NCBI GenBank assembly: GCA_026770025.1 | Contig: JAMXDE010000007.1 | Span: forward strand, 558,001-622,000 | Direction of reading: 5' to 3' | Length of the DNA: 64,000 bases | From: Craspedostauros australis | Lineage: Eukaryota > Bacillariophyta > Bacillariophyceae > Mastogloiales > Achnanthaceae | Shown here: positions 32,178-43,254 of the stretch, one piece after another | Position numbering within the stretch: the stretch's first letter is position 1 | Layout of the letters: each line of letters opens with the position of its first letter | Made by a program: the position numbers and the translations under genes | Notes under the pieces: generated by a model | What the model was told of the DNA's origin: nothing | The model's input: the letters and a program-made list of their open reading frames with translations, nothing else | Databases searched by the model: none

Positions 32178-34658
32178 ATGATCCTCCGCGCAGGTCTTCT
32201 GGTTGCGCTCTTCACGGTGGCAGACGCCTTCGTCCCGCTGCTTCAGACTTCAACTTCGGCTCATGCCTCACCGCGGACATCGAGAACAGGGAGCCGGTGC
32301 GGGTCGTTGGAGCCACGCGGTCGACCTGGCCACTGCGATGATGCGGGCGCCACCCGAACGCGAATCGACCGATTGACGGCCAATCTCACTCCTCGTGCGT
32401 CCAACGGAGCAGGTGTCTCTAGCTCCATGTCGGCAATCAACGATATGGATGAAGCAAAAGCATCGTCGGATGATGTCAGCTCTGTTGATACCACGAACGC
32501 AGCAACTACCGTTGATTTGGGCGTTGCACAAGGAGAGAGCGAGAGCGATTCCCATGCTGATGACAGTGCGAAGGATCGCGCAGACAGTAACGGTGACCAA
32601 GCCAGTGGCCGTGATGGTCGCAAGTTACGTCTTGCCGATGTGTACACGCCGACCATGACGCAGGCTATTCTGGAAACATACGTGCCTTCTGCAAAGCTCT
32701 CCGCTTGCTTCGATGATCTCATGAAGGATGATTCCATCCCAATCTTCCAAAACATCGATGCATACATGGAAACCCTGCCGATGAAGTACGATGAAAAACG
32801 TGATCAGTACCTTCCGCTTTCGAAGTGTCCTTTCTGGACCACGAATACAAGCATGATGCTCATGGTCCGAGAACTCGAGGCCATCGGTAGCGACAAGAAT
32901 ATGATCTCCACTGTGCCATACGTCGTCGGGCCAGAGGGGTACGGCAAGACTGCCAGCATTTTGGCCGCTTTTTTGGAAAGTGTTGCAAGCGACCGCGAAG
33001 AGAAGTTCACCAAGTACATGTACATGCCATTTCGTGCCAACGATGCCATCAACTCTTTCCATCCGCATCCCAATCTGCCTTCCATTGTCAATCATTACCT
33101 TGAAAAAACTGTCCTCTCCACTAGTAACATCTACGAACGACTTGGCGCGCAATTCATGCTCAATTGCGTCTTCCAGATTCTCAAGGGGCCCAGTCGCACC
33201 AACTATCAGATCCCATTTGCCGTCACTGACGATGGCTACTTGCCAACCGTGTTCGAAGTAACGTCCGAACTCGAAGATCTCATTGTGGATTACTACCTCG
33301 ATAACAACAAGACCCATGGTGGCCGTGTGCTGTTTCATCTTGACGAAACCGATTTCATGACGCAGGGTCTGGGATCGTCTCTCAGTGACGCCGACGCCTC
33401 TGCTTTCCAATACGGTGCCGTGTCCGTGCTCGCCAAGGTTGATGCCACTGTCGCTACTGCAGTTATCACAGCATCCAAACCACCCAGCCACGTCAGCCCA
33501 CGGGGTACCGATGCCACAATCATCTTCCGCCAGCCAATCTCTCTACCCATGCTGGACGTCAAGAGGGTGATGGATTGCATCCCGGCACTGAAGCTGGACA
33601 CAAGCCTACCACTTGACAACGACGAGATGAAGCGCCTCTACCAGACCTACCTCTTCCATCTCAAGCCGGTGATGCGCAACGAGCTGGGTGAGCTCATGTG
33701 GAATAATCTGGATCTTCCGTCAGGCGGCTCCTACGGCGATCTCATCGCAGCCACGCAAAAAATCAACAGCCGAGAAGTGGAAGCTGGGCTGAAGGATGCC
33801 ATCGCGGCATGCAAAGCATTGCTCTCGGCATCGCGGCACAACAACGCCGACGTGGAAGATGCCATCCACAGCAAGTATGCAACCAAGCTCCTCTTGGGAA
33901 TGCAAGACGAAAACCGACAGAATGTTGATGGCATCGCCCACGGCAACCTCCTGAGCATGGATGGGTACGTTACAGCTCAGTTGCAAACCTTGCTCAACAT
34001 GAAGGATCCTACGAACCCAATCTACGAACAGGGTGCGCAGCTCATGAGAGACTTCATGTACGAGAAACTGAATGACTCCGTTTCAGAGACACCGTTGAAG
34101 CGGGCATTCCTCTGGGTACTGTCATGCCGGTCGGTAACAGGACAGCGCATCCATTTCCGTGGTTGGTGGAAGCTTTGGGGCGATTTCACTTGCACCGGCT
34201 TGAAGGAAGACAAGGTATTTGCGGACGGGATCGATGGGTACCGTCACGGTTCCATCTGGAACACTCGCCGCATGAAGTTGCATTACATCGACAAGGCAAG
34301 CGAAGACAAGACCTACCCACCATTCGATCAGTACATCAAGTCCAGGGATGGCACCGTCATGTACCTCATCGCTGTAACCTGCGAGAGTAAGGAGTTTGCG
34401 GACCAGAAGATGCAGCAGCTTCGGGAGTGGGTTGACAACAATCCTGCCAAACGTCGACGAGTGCGAAACTTCATCGCATCAGCCCGTAACAAGAAAATCA
34501 AGCCAACCAGGTACATTGCAATTCAGGTCGCGCCCTTCGCTAACGGGCCCACGGTGGTCAATGACTCAGCGGAAACCTTCGTTGCTGACATCCGCGGCGT
34601 GGATGCCATGGATATGCTGGGAGGGTTGAAGCAGACGACCCCACACAACCAGCCATGA
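32178..34658 (+). CDS. Uncharacterised P-loop protein with plastid-type leader
   Basis: An intronless 826-residue protein. The leader MILRAGLLVALFTVADA ends before F18 (ADA-FVP), the heterokont bipartite plastid-signal pattern. Residues 20-150 are Ser/Asp/Thr-rich and disordered. A conserved-looking domain starts at about 205. It has a Walker A motif GPEGYGKTAS (251-260) and a Walker B-like RVLFHLDETDF (383-393), hence a probable NTPase. Next comes a long helical C-terminal half with a Trp-rich stretch (HFRGWWKLWGDFTC, about 660) and a basic patch (KRRRVRNF, about 763). P-loop proteins with an LDE Walker B and unknown C-terminal modules include STAND and Crinkler/RHS-type NTPases, but I cannot assign a family. 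Nucleotide binding is inferred from the motifs; plastid location from the leader. An upstream in-frame TTG at 32172 is not used as start. Confidence 0.75.
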   Translation: MILRAGLLVALFTVADAFVPLLQTSTSAHASPRTSRTGSRCGSLEPRGRPGHCDDAGATRTRIDRLTANLTPRASNGAGVSSSMSAINDMDEAKASSDDVSSVDTTNAATTVDLGVAQGESESDSHADDSAKDRADSNGDQASGRDGRKLRLADVYTPTMTQAILETYVPSAKLSACFDDLMKDDSIPIFQNIDAYMETLPMKYDEKRDQYLPLSKCPFWTTNTSMMLMVRELEAIGSDKNMISTVPYVVGPEGYGKTASILAAFLESVASDREEKFTKYMYMPFRANDAINSFHPHPNLPSIVNHYLEKTVLSTSNIYERLGAQFMLNCVFQILKGPSRTNYQIPFAVTDDGYLPTVFEVTSELEDLIVDYYLDNNKTHGGRVLFHLDETDFMTQGLGSSLSDADASAFQYGAVSVLAKVDATVATAVITASKPPSHVSPRGTDATIIFRQPISLPMLDVKRVMDCIPALKLDTSLPLDNDEMKRLYQTYLFHLKPVMRNELGELMWNNLDLPSGGSYGDLIAATQKINSREVEAGLKDAIAACKALLSASRHNNADVEDAIHSKYATKLLLGMQDENRQNVDGIAHGNLLSMDGYVTAQLQTLLNMKDPTNPIYEQGAQLMRDFMYEKLNDSVSETPLKRAFLWVLSCRSVTGQRIHFRGWWKLWGDFTCTGLKEDKVFADGIDGYRHGSIWNTRRMKLHYIDKASEDKTYPPFDQYIKSRDGTVMYLIAVTCESKEFADQKMQQLREWVDNNPAKRRRVRNFIASARNKKIKPTRYIAIQVAPFANGPTVVNDSAETFVADIRGVDAMDMLGGLKQTTPHNQP

Positions 34659-35159
34659 GCAGCCGCAAGCTAATACAGGAAGATCTCGAGGTTTCATGCT
34701 GGTACTACATTGCATTGCACAATCATACTCCACTCCACATAGCACCCCTCTATACCTTCGTCTTCACTTTGCTCTTTTCATTGACCTTCACAAACTCGAG
34801 TTGCGCGCCGTACAAGTACTGAACATACATACGGTACGAGTATGAGCAGTTGGTATGGCAGTGGAGGCGGCAGAGCGCAATGGCATTTCAGGAGCACTCG
34901 ACTATCCAAATAGCATGGCACGTCTATGTATTGGTACATGTGCTCGAACGTCTTTTTGCTCGTTTGGGCGACTCATTGCTAGTCGACTCTACTCCACTAT
35001 GTTGTGCAATCATGCGCGTGCCAAACCTACATACTCAGAATGATGCTTGTTCGTTCGTTCGTTCGAGAGAGAGAGTATGTGTGTGTATGGAAATAGTTGA
35101 TCGTATAATACTTGTGAGTACTCTGTCGGGCGTGTATTTTGTTTCTCTGTTGACAAATT
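34659..35159. other. Convergent intergenic region
   Basis: About 500 bp between the P-loop gene (+) and acetate kinase (-). It has a GGTACGAGTATGAG at 34833, a TTCGTTCGTTCGTTCG run joined to (GA)n at about 35048-35073, and no gene. Confidence 0.6.
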
Positions 35160-36425
35160 TTACTTCGTCTTCGGTTGAACGAGTCGAGTGCATTCCTTCG
35201 CGATCATTGCCTCTTCGTCCGTCGCGATATCCAAGATCAGCGGCCAGGTCTCGTCCGCCGAGATGATGCCGTTGGAGCTCCTGCCGTTGTCATAGTTGCG
35301 TCCCTCATCCAGCCTCGCCCCTGGTATGATCACACCAAGTTGCTTGACTGTTCGGCGACGGATCTCGGCGGAGTGCTCTCCGATGCCAGCTGTAAAGATG
35401 AGGGCATCGAGGGGAGCCGCCAACGCGATCATCGACGAGGCGATCTGTTGCGATAAGCGATACACGAACATGTCCACAGCAAGTGCGCATTCGGCATCTC
35501 CGCGTTCACTTCGTGAGAGTAATTCGCGCATATCGTTGATGCCGTCCTTGTTCATGCCCTTGAGGCCTGAATTCTTGTTGAAATCATTCAGCACTTCATC
35601 CACGTCTTTATTGAGTGCGTGGCATGCGAAGTTGACGAGGGATGGGTCCACCGAACCACACCGAGTGCCCATCATGAGCCCAGCGAGCGGGGTGAATCCC
35701 ATCGACGTTTCCACGGACTTGCCGCTCGATACTGAAGTGATGCTCGCTCCATTCCCGAGATGACAGACGATAAGCTGGAAGTCACCATCGCGTTGCGTTT
35801 GGAGGTTTTGCAGAATGCTCTCTGCCTTTTGCGTCACAAAGTTGACGGATGTGCCATGGAATCCATACTTCCTCATTCCAAGTTCCCGATATTCGGCCGG
35901 GATTGGATATGTGGATGCTCGTTCGGGCAGAGTCGCATGGAAGGATGTGTCGAAAACGGCAACATTGGCAATGTCTGGCTTGAGGCTGCGAATCGCGTGG
36001 ATGCCTGTGAGGTTGTGGGGGTTGTGCAGCGGTGCCAGGTTGGACACGCTTTGGATAAGGCGCAGGTTTTCGTCGTCAATGATGACCGAATCCGAAAAAG
36101 CAGCTCCTCCGTGGACGACGCGGTGGCCGACTGCGACGAGATCTTTTAGCATACCACGCTTCTCCAGGTACGCGATGATGTGAGATAGCGCATCCTTGTG
36201 GGACAGCCCCCCGCACTCGGCGATCGTCACCCTTCCGTCCTGGCCGGAGGCGCCATCAGTCGCATCTCGCCCAAAGTGCTCGGCATAGACTGCAGATTGT
36301 GGACTTGCCAGTCTTTCTGCGAGAAAGCTCACGAGGCTGCGCTCGCCCTCGAGCAGCGACGCTTTGACCGACGACGATCCAGCGTTGAGCGAGAGGACGA
36401 GGGGTCCTTGACGTGGGCTGCTCAT
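35160..36425 (-). CDS. ackA: Acetate kinase
   Basis: Catalyses acetate + ATP to acetyl phosphate + ADP. An intronless 421-residue protein of the acetokinase family (usual length about 400). Conserved blocks are all present: LSLNAGSSSVK (11-21), GHRVVHGG with the substrate-binding Arg, LAPLHNPHN, the catalytic FDTSFH, YGFHGTS, HLGNGASI, GTRCGSVDP and the adenosine-binding TAGIGEHS. The N-terminus MSSPRQGPLVL carries no signal or transit peptide, so a cytosolic enzyme is expected. In algae, acetate kinase works with phosphotransacetylase or phosphoketolase in acetate fermentation or acetyl-phosphate recycling; neither partner is in this window. It is divergently arranged with the TM9SF gene, about 950 bp apart. 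Confident family call, role in this organism inferred. Confidence 0.95.
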   Translation of the reverse strand: MSSPRQGPLVLSLNAGSSSVKASLLEGERSLVSFLAERLASPQSAVYAEHFGRDATDGASGQDGRVTIAECGGLSHKDALSHIIAYLEKRGMLKDLVAVGHRVVHGGAAFSDSVIIDDENLRLIQSVSNLAPLHNPHNLTGIHAIRSLKPDIANVAVFDTSFHATLPERASTYPIPAEYRELGMRKYGFHGTSVNFVTQKAESILQNLQTQRDGDFQLIVCHLGNGASITSVSSGKSVETSMGFTPLAGLMMGTRCGSVDPSLVNFACHALNKDVDEVLNDFNKNSGLKGMNKDGINDMRELLSRSERGDAECALAVDMFVYRLSQQIASSMIALAAPLDALIFTAGIGEHSAEIRRRTVKQLGVIIPGARLDEGRNYDNGRSSNGIISADETWPLILDIATDEEAMIAKECTRLVQPKTK

Positions 36426-37372
36426 GGTCTTCGGTGATGTTGTTCTTTCTCTTTTTTATCGGTACGTGTTGCAAATGTACGAGTACAAGCGTGGTGCGGA
36501 TAGGTTTCTCTGGAGAGGATGGTGTGGGTATTGATGGTATTGGGTGTGAAGATTGGTTGATGGGAATAGTCGTAAGTAATTATGCGCAGTTGTGGAGAAG
36601 GACGCAATGCCAATACACGAAGCACTTGCGTTGGTGCGTGCCTGCACTCTCCGGAGCAGTTCGCATGGACACGAGTCTTCTCTGCTTCGTTCTGGTGCTT
36701 GGTGCTTGGTGCTTGGTGGTTGGGTTGTTCCTCCTTTGGGGGCATTTGGAGTTCGGGTTGGAGTTCGGGTTGGCCTTCGCGTTCCACACTTGATGCGAAC
36801 ACAACTGATGAATGTCAAGTGACACAAGCGGAATACAATAGTACTACTATTGTAGTATCGGATATGGACATGACTATTTGAATAAGCCGAATCACTGAAT
36901 TGCTCTGTTGGTCGGTGTGGTCGAACATGTGAGGAACAATGGCAGCACAACACGACAACAGCGCAGCTTCGCGGCAAAGCAACACCACGAAAAAGTCACA
37001 CCAACAGTGGAGTGTGACCGTTGGCCGCAAAGACTGGTGCCAGGGTTCCGCGTGGGTGGGAACAAGCACAACAGCAAAAAACCCAACGCACACAACCCAG
37101 GAGGGAGAGAGCAGAGAGCAGGTCACAAACGAAAAGGATCGTCATTGCACCGAGTCTGTGGAAACATCCATCGTCTCACACCTCTGGTTTTCTCAACCAG
37201 GTCAACCCGCCATTCCCCGCGCACTTGTCAACGCACCCACTTGTCCATTCTGCCCTGCTCGTATCAGACCGTGCATCGTCGCGAATAGTCCACTGCACAC
37301 TTCTCCAAGAGGGAAACTAGCAACGCCAGAAACAACAGCAGCAACAGCAGCAACAACAACGACGACGACGAC
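36426..37372. other. Divergent promoter region, acetate kinase / TM9SF
   Basis: About 950 bp shared by two divergent genes. It includes a TGTACGAGTACAAG word at 36477, short direct repeats GTGCTTG (36690-36715) and GAGTTCGGGTTG (36749-36770), and CAA/GAC trinucleotide runs just upstream of the TM9SF start (37333-37372). Short open frames here are compositional. Confidence 0.6.
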
Positions 37373-40187
37373 ATGAAGCTGCCCCTGTTCCTTCTCCTCG
37401 CCGCCACCGCGGTCCTCCCCGAAGGACTCGTGGATGCAAAGAAGATCCAACGAGTGCAGGCTGGAAAGTTCTACAGAGAGAATGACCCAGTCCAGATCGT
37501 GGTGAACAAGGTTGGGTGAGTTCAGTTGATTCGAACCGAGTCCTGCTCAACGAGCAAACGCTGGTTGCTGATCATTCACGCAAAGCGAGCCGAGGCCCCA
37601 TCCACCGTACTGTCATGGATTGACATGTATGTATGTATGTATGTATGTATGTATGTATGTATGTCTGATGATCAGTCTCCGATACGCAGCGAACATGCGC
37701 ATGCACCTGTACATCCACTCCGTACATGGATCATCCAAATTGATGCTCTGCCCAACTCGTGCTACGCATGTGCCGCGTACTGCTGAGTCAACTCACACCC
37801 TCTGCGACGCTTGCTTTCTGCTCCCTCTTCTCACGCTGCACGGTTCGATGCCATCGCTGTCCTTTTTTCTCAAGCCCGTTCAACAACCCAACGGAGACGT
37901 ACAAGTACTACTCGTTGCCATTCTGTGCTGAGCATTCCACCAAGGAGGAAGAAAAGGAGACAGCCCAAAAGCTGGCAGTGGAACTGCCCGAGCAGAGCAG
38001 CAGCCTGAGGAATGCTGGAGGCCAACAGCACCGCCAGAGACTTGGCGAATCCATCGTCGGTGATCGCCGCATGAGCTCTCCCTACGAAGTCAGCTTCATG
38101 AAGAGCGTTGAGTGGCGTTTGCTGTGCAAAAAGAAGCTCTCCACCAAGGACTTGGCAAAGTTCAAGGACGTCATCCACAACAACTACTTCTTCGAAATGT
38201 TCATTGAAGACCTGCCGATGTGGGGATACATCGGTGACACGGAGGACGAAAATATTCTCGTCGGAGAGGTTGATGGAAGCAAAACATTCCTTTTCCCGCA
38301 CCTGAAGTTCCACATCGGCTACAACAAGAACCAGATCGTCGGTGTCAATGTCACAACGGATGTAAGTCCGAGGTGGGAGCGGTTGTGAGGGAATCGATGT
38401 TGTTGATGTCCACGATGCCGGTGGCATTCAGTTCACTGCCGCAATGCGTGAGATCCTCGTCCACACACGCTCTGCTGCGATCAGCTTTCGCGCTGCCAAT
38501 GATGCCATGACTGCCAAAATTGTATCCCATACTCGCATGGTGTCCTTGGATCTCTAGTAAATTGGTGCTTCCTCCTAACTCACAGCAATCTCGTATTCCA
38601 TCTCCAATCCCCCATGCTTCCAAATACAGCCGTTACGTCGCGTCGACATCACTAAAGTCGATGTGGAACAAGAGGTCGAGTTTTCTTACTCCGTGGAATT
38701 CAAGGAGATGAGCCTTGCCTGGAAGGATCGCAGAGCGCCGTACGAAGCATCCAGATTCTTGCCGAGATCATTCGAAATCCACTGGCTCTCCATCATCAAC
38801 TCTTTTGTGCTGGTGCTCTTGCTCACCGCATTCCTGACCATCATTCTGCTGCGTGTGCTCAAGAATGATTTTTCTCGCTACATGGAGTTGGACGACGACA
38901 CGATGGAGGAAGAGGAGGTAAGTGCCGCATATGTTAGACCGTCCAGCCATTCAACAACCCTTGTTGAAGGCATCGTCGCCATTGCCTGCGGGCGCCCATA
39001 TCCAATCGATCAAACAGTTGGAGTCACATTTGTGTTGAGGGTAGGGATTCCCATCAATACGCACTTTTGCCTATGTTCCCTACTTCACCATCACGCTCAC
39101 CGACTCGATGTACTCCATCTGAACGCGTCCATTCCCCCATCCACTTTTGACGTGCCACGCTTTATGCTGCGGTGCGTGCTGGCGATACATCGTACCCGCG
39201 GGAATTCATGACGCTACACAGTCCGGCTGGAAGCTCATCCATGGAGATGTCTTCCGCTTCCCGCAGCACGTCACGATCTTCTGCGCAGCTCTCGGTGTTG
39301 GCAACCAGCTCATTGTCGTCACGTTCTGCCATTTGACTTTGGCACTCACTGGGCTGATTTCCACAACAAGGCGAGGGTCTCTACTTGCAGGCGTGGTCGT
39401 CCTGTATTGTCTCACCTCAGTCGTCGCAGGTTACTCGGCTGTGAGAATGCACCGCAAGATGAAGGGCGAGAACTGGGTGCAGTGCATCCTCGTCACTGCC
39501 GGGCTCTTCCCAACCCCAGTCGTATTGGTGTTCATGTGGGTCAATTCTCTGGCCATGGCGCACGGTTCTACCAGCGCTCTTCCATTCACGGCAATCCTCA
39601 CCATCGCGGCGCTGTTCACGCTGCTGGCATTCCCTCTGACTGTGTTTGGCGGAATTGTAGCCAAGAACTACGCCAGCAAAGACTTCGGCGCTCCGACCAG
39701 AACAACCAAGGTGGCTCGGGAGATCCCAACCGAGATTCCATGGTACAGAGGACGTCCATTCCAAATCCTCATCGCCGGATTCCTGCCTTTCTCCGCCATC
39801 TACATCGAGCTTCACTACATCTTTGCGTCCATGTGGGGACACCAATTCTACACTCTATTCGGCGTGTTGATGATTGCATTCATCCTTCTCATCATCGTGA
39901 CATCCTTCATCACCGTCGCCCTCCTGTACTTCCAACTCGCGAGAGAGGACCATCGTTGGTGGTGGGCAGCGTACACCAACGGAGGAATGACAGGAATCTT
40001 CATCTACCTGTATTCCTTCTACTACTACTTCCATCGCAGTGGAATGACAGGTTTGCTGCAAACCTCGTTCTACTTCGGGTACATGGCTGTTGTCTCCTTC
40101 GCTTTCTTCCTCATGCTTGGAAGCGCTGGATTCCAGTTCAGTTTGCTGTTTGTGAAGTACATCTATTCTCGTGTCAAGTGCGACTGA
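37373..40187 (+). CDS. TM9SF / EMP70 nonaspanin (four exons)
   Basis: A nine-helix endomembrane protein involved in Golgi/endosome sorting and cell-surface delivery. Exons are 37373-37515, 37875-38361, 38630-38917 and 39222-40187, with GT-AG introns of 359, 268 and 304 bp. The joins restore VNKVGPFNNPTETY, VTTDPLRRVDIT and EEESGWKLIHGDVFR. The product has 627 residues, normal for TM9SF. It starts with a signal peptide (MKLPLFLLLAATAVLPEGLVDA) followed by the large lumenal domain with YYSLPFC. The first helix comes at about 285-310 (IINSFVLVLLLTAFLTIILL). GWKLIHGDVFRFP is the diagnostic cytosolic loop. Eight more helices follow, with IYIELHYIFASMWGHQFY and FIYLYSFYYYF. The C-terminus VKCD keeps the KxD COPI-type Golgi-retention motif of the family. 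Intron 1 contains a 10-copy ATGT repeat. Confidence 0.93.
37625..37664. repeat. (ATGT)10 microsatellite in TM9SF intron 1
   Basis: Ten perfect copies of ATGT lie within the first intron of the TM9SF gene, about 110 bp from the donor site. It is likely to vary in length between strains. Confidence 0.9.
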
Positions 40188-41339
40188 GCGGCCCCGCCAC
40201 ATCATCGGGCATGGAACTTCGTCGTTGTGTGGGACATCTTCGACTCCGATACATTCTAGCGAACAACGCACAGGTACCCAGATATAAAACACGCAATGAA
40301 TGCGAGAAGAACGAGCAAACAGACAAATAAGCATTAGTGCACTTCATGAAAGACGTATTGCTCCATGTACCAACGAGCGCTCTGTGCGCACTCCACCCTG
40401 GATGGATCGACTAATTGACTGGACGATCGACCATGAGACTCTCTGGAGAGACGTAAGAGCACATGCTTGTAAACAACTATTGGTAGAGGGGAGCATCCGC
40501 GCATCCAACTTCAGACTTGCTGTCCTCTGCTGATTCTGCGCACATCACGCTTGAGAAGTGGGCTCGAAACACAAGTACTTCCGCCTCCTGTCTGTCATCG
40601 GCTGGCATGGAGTGCCATAGTAGGGCAAACTAGGGAGCAGAGTACTCTCAATCTCTCTCTCTCTCTTTCTCTGGGGAGAGTAGACTTTGCAGAGTATGCG
40701 CCATAGGCAACTGCAGCGCAAAGAGGGATTCAAGACGCTCCGACAATTGGCAAACAAGGCCAGGGTTGTTCTGGTGCGATTTCATTTTTCGCTTTCGCTG
40801 AGTGAAAGTAAGTGATACCCCCAGGAAACAGCTACGTGCATGCCTACTGTGTCAATCTCTCTGTCTCTGTGAGTAGAGTGTGTAATAATGGACTCCTGGT
40901 TGGAGCCCCACAAACGCATCTCTCAGTGGAAAGCATAACTTGTACGCGCACAGGAAAAGGAACAGCAGGGTGATAAGTCTATTACTCTCTCTCTTTCTCT
41001 CTCTTTGGAGACCATTCATCCATGGTATGTGCATGGTGCTACTGGTGTCATATGCTCCATTCGACTCCATCCTTTCGCCAAGTTGCGATGGATCGATGTC
41101 TGAATCCAAGAATGTGCCTAGAAGGTCTTGAGCCGAAGGTGCCTCCTCTCTTGATACTGGAGCATGTGTGTCTTCTTACTGTTTCCAGCGTGCCCTGCAG
41201 TGTATGTACTAGAGTACTCGTAAGAGTGGGCCTATCCATTGCTATCTCCCATCCAATGCATTCGATCAGGTCCAGTGCCCACGATCGTAGTCCAAACGTT
41301 GGCAGCTTGTGTCCGCTCTCAGACCATTCGCAAGGTGGC
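40188..41339. other. Convergent intergenic region with CT/GA tracts
   Basis: About 1.15 kb between the TM9SF (+) and G6PD (-) stops. Three pyrimidine/purine groups can pair: 40650-40684 (CTCTCTCTCTC...GGAGAG), 40853-40880 and 40983-41013. An AGTACTCGTAAG word lies at 41214. No gene seen. Confidence 0.6.
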
Positions 41340-43254
41340 CTAGTAGGTGTAGTCCAGGTTGCGCACGTAGCCAGCACGTTCTGCGATGAAAGTGTCGGCC
41401 TCCTCTGGGCCACGTCCGCCCGTCTTGTACTTGATTGGTTGGACATTGTCATTCTCGATCTTGTGCAGGACAGGCGTGAAGATTTCCCAGGCCCTGCGCA
41501 GTTCGTCATCGCGAACGAATGCACCTTGCTTACCTTGCAGCACGTCCAGGATGAGACGGGTGTAGGCATCGGGGTTCGCGGTCGCCTTGTCCTCGCCGTC
41601 CTTGAAAAAGCGGGTGTCGTAGTTGATCTCGAGCTCGCTTTGGACAGGCGTGGCGTCGAACCCAGGCTTCTTGACATTGGTCTTCAAGTACATGGCCTCG
41701 TTCGGTTGCATTCGCATCACCAGCTCGTTGCGTGGGCATGACTTGGACTGGAAAAGGAACTGCCCGGCAGGAGCATCCTTGAACTGGATCCTCATCTCTG
41801 CCTTACGCTCATTCAACGCCTTGCCCGCCTTCAGGATAAATGGCACCCCGTGCCAACGAGGCGTGTTGATCTTCAGGTGAATCACAGCAAACGTGGGCGT
41901 ATTTGTATCCTTGTTGGTGATAGTCGGATCATCTGTCGTTGTTCAGGGAATGCGTTGATGCCGAAACGAGCGAAGCGAAGCAATCCAAAGCGCGGAGAAG
42001 CCGAAGCATTCAGAGATGTAATACAATATGCGCATGTACGAGTGTGGGTGTATGGAAGGTGATTTTGTAGATCGATCGGTCGGTCGTCGGTCAGTCCAAT
42101 GTTGGACGGATGGTGTGGGTGGGTGGGTGAGTGCGCAATTTGCGGGGTATGTCGATAGCCAGTGGCGAAGCAGGAAATGCTCAACCCGCTGGGAGCGCCA
42201 ACGCCGACGCTAGAAATAACGACAACGCCAACAACACCTTGTTTCAAACTCCGTGCCACACCTGGATGATGTATTGGTAGGTGGCACGAGGAACGCGCGA
42301 TCACTTACCGGCGTATCCCTCGTATTGTCCAAGCAAAACGTCTCCTAACTCGATGGGGTTGATGGCGTTGAGCACACCGACCTTGGCGTCGCGGATGGCC
42401 TTTCCGGCCATCGGACCAATCAGTTGTGACGGAGTCTCCATCGCAACCAGGGTGAGCACTTGCAGGAGGTGGTTTTGCAAGATGTCACGGATGATACCGT
42501 ACTGGTCGAAGTAACCGCCGCGCCCGTCCGTGCCAAATGGCTCCTTGAAGGTGAGGATGACCGATTGGATGTTGTCCTTGTTCCAGATCCGTTCCAACCA
42601 AATGTTGGCGAAGCGCAGGACTGTGAGGTTCTGCACCAGCTCCTTCCCGAGGTAGTGGTCGATACGGTACAGGTGGTCCTCTGTGAACTGGGTGCTCAAG
42701 GTTTTGTTGAGCTCCTCGAAGCTGGACAAGTCCCGCCCAAACGGCTTCTCCACGATGAGCCTCGTCCAACCCTTGGACGGATCTTGCATCGACGTCTTGT
42801 TGATGGCCGTAGCCGTGTCAGCGAACGCGGATGGTGGGATGGCGAAGTAGTACAGGCGGTTGAGCTGGACGACTGCGCCAGAAGTGGCGTCGTCGCTCTT
42901 GGTGGATTGCTCGAAGGTCTCGATGTCATCCTTCATCGCCGAGAAGGCCTGCTCGTCACCGTAGCTCGTTCCAGACTTGTACACGCAGTGGTTCGCCAGG
43001 AAGGCCTCGATGACATCCTCCTCGTGAGTGCCTTTTTGCAGGAAGGGTCGCAAGCGTTCGTGCAGCTGCTCGTTGGTGAGATCGGAACGAGCGAACCCCC
43101 AGATCTTGACGTTCGCTGGGAGCAGCTTGTCGGCGTACAGGTTGAGGAGACTCGGGTAGGTCTTCTTCTTGGCCAGGTCTCCTGATGCCCCGACGACCAC
43201 CACCGACAGGGTGGATGTGGCCAGATTTTCGTGGAAGTCTTGCTCTTTCGACAT
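41340..43254 (-). CDS. G6PD: Glucose-6-phosphate 1-dehydrogenase (two exons)
   Basis: First enzyme of the oxidative pentose phosphate pathway, reducing NADP+ to NADPH. Exon 1 is 43254-42309 and exon 2 is 41932-41340, with a 376-bp GT-AG intron (42308-41933). The join reads QYEGYA-DDPTITNKDTNTPTF, as in the family, and the product is 512 residues, the usual length. Motifs are the Rossmann loop GASGDLAKKK (22-31), EKPFG (169-173), the active-site RIDHYLGKE (197-205) and PRWHGVPFILKAGKAL in exon 2. The N-terminus MSKEQDFHENLAT has no transit peptide, so this is the cytosolic isoform. The frame continues upstream to 43428, but through a CA/GCTGA-repeat leader that is not coding-like. The gene is divergent from the PSMD5-like gene. 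Confidence 0.95.

Noticed and set aside
32625-33491. 288-codon minus-strand open frame
   Set aside because: Antisense to the P-loop protein gene, which has a leader, P-loop and consistent codon use on the plus strand.
37510-37610. Possible tRNA T-arm (complement of GATTCGAACC) in TM9SF intron 1
   Set aside because: No acceptor, D or anticodon stem can be paired around it.
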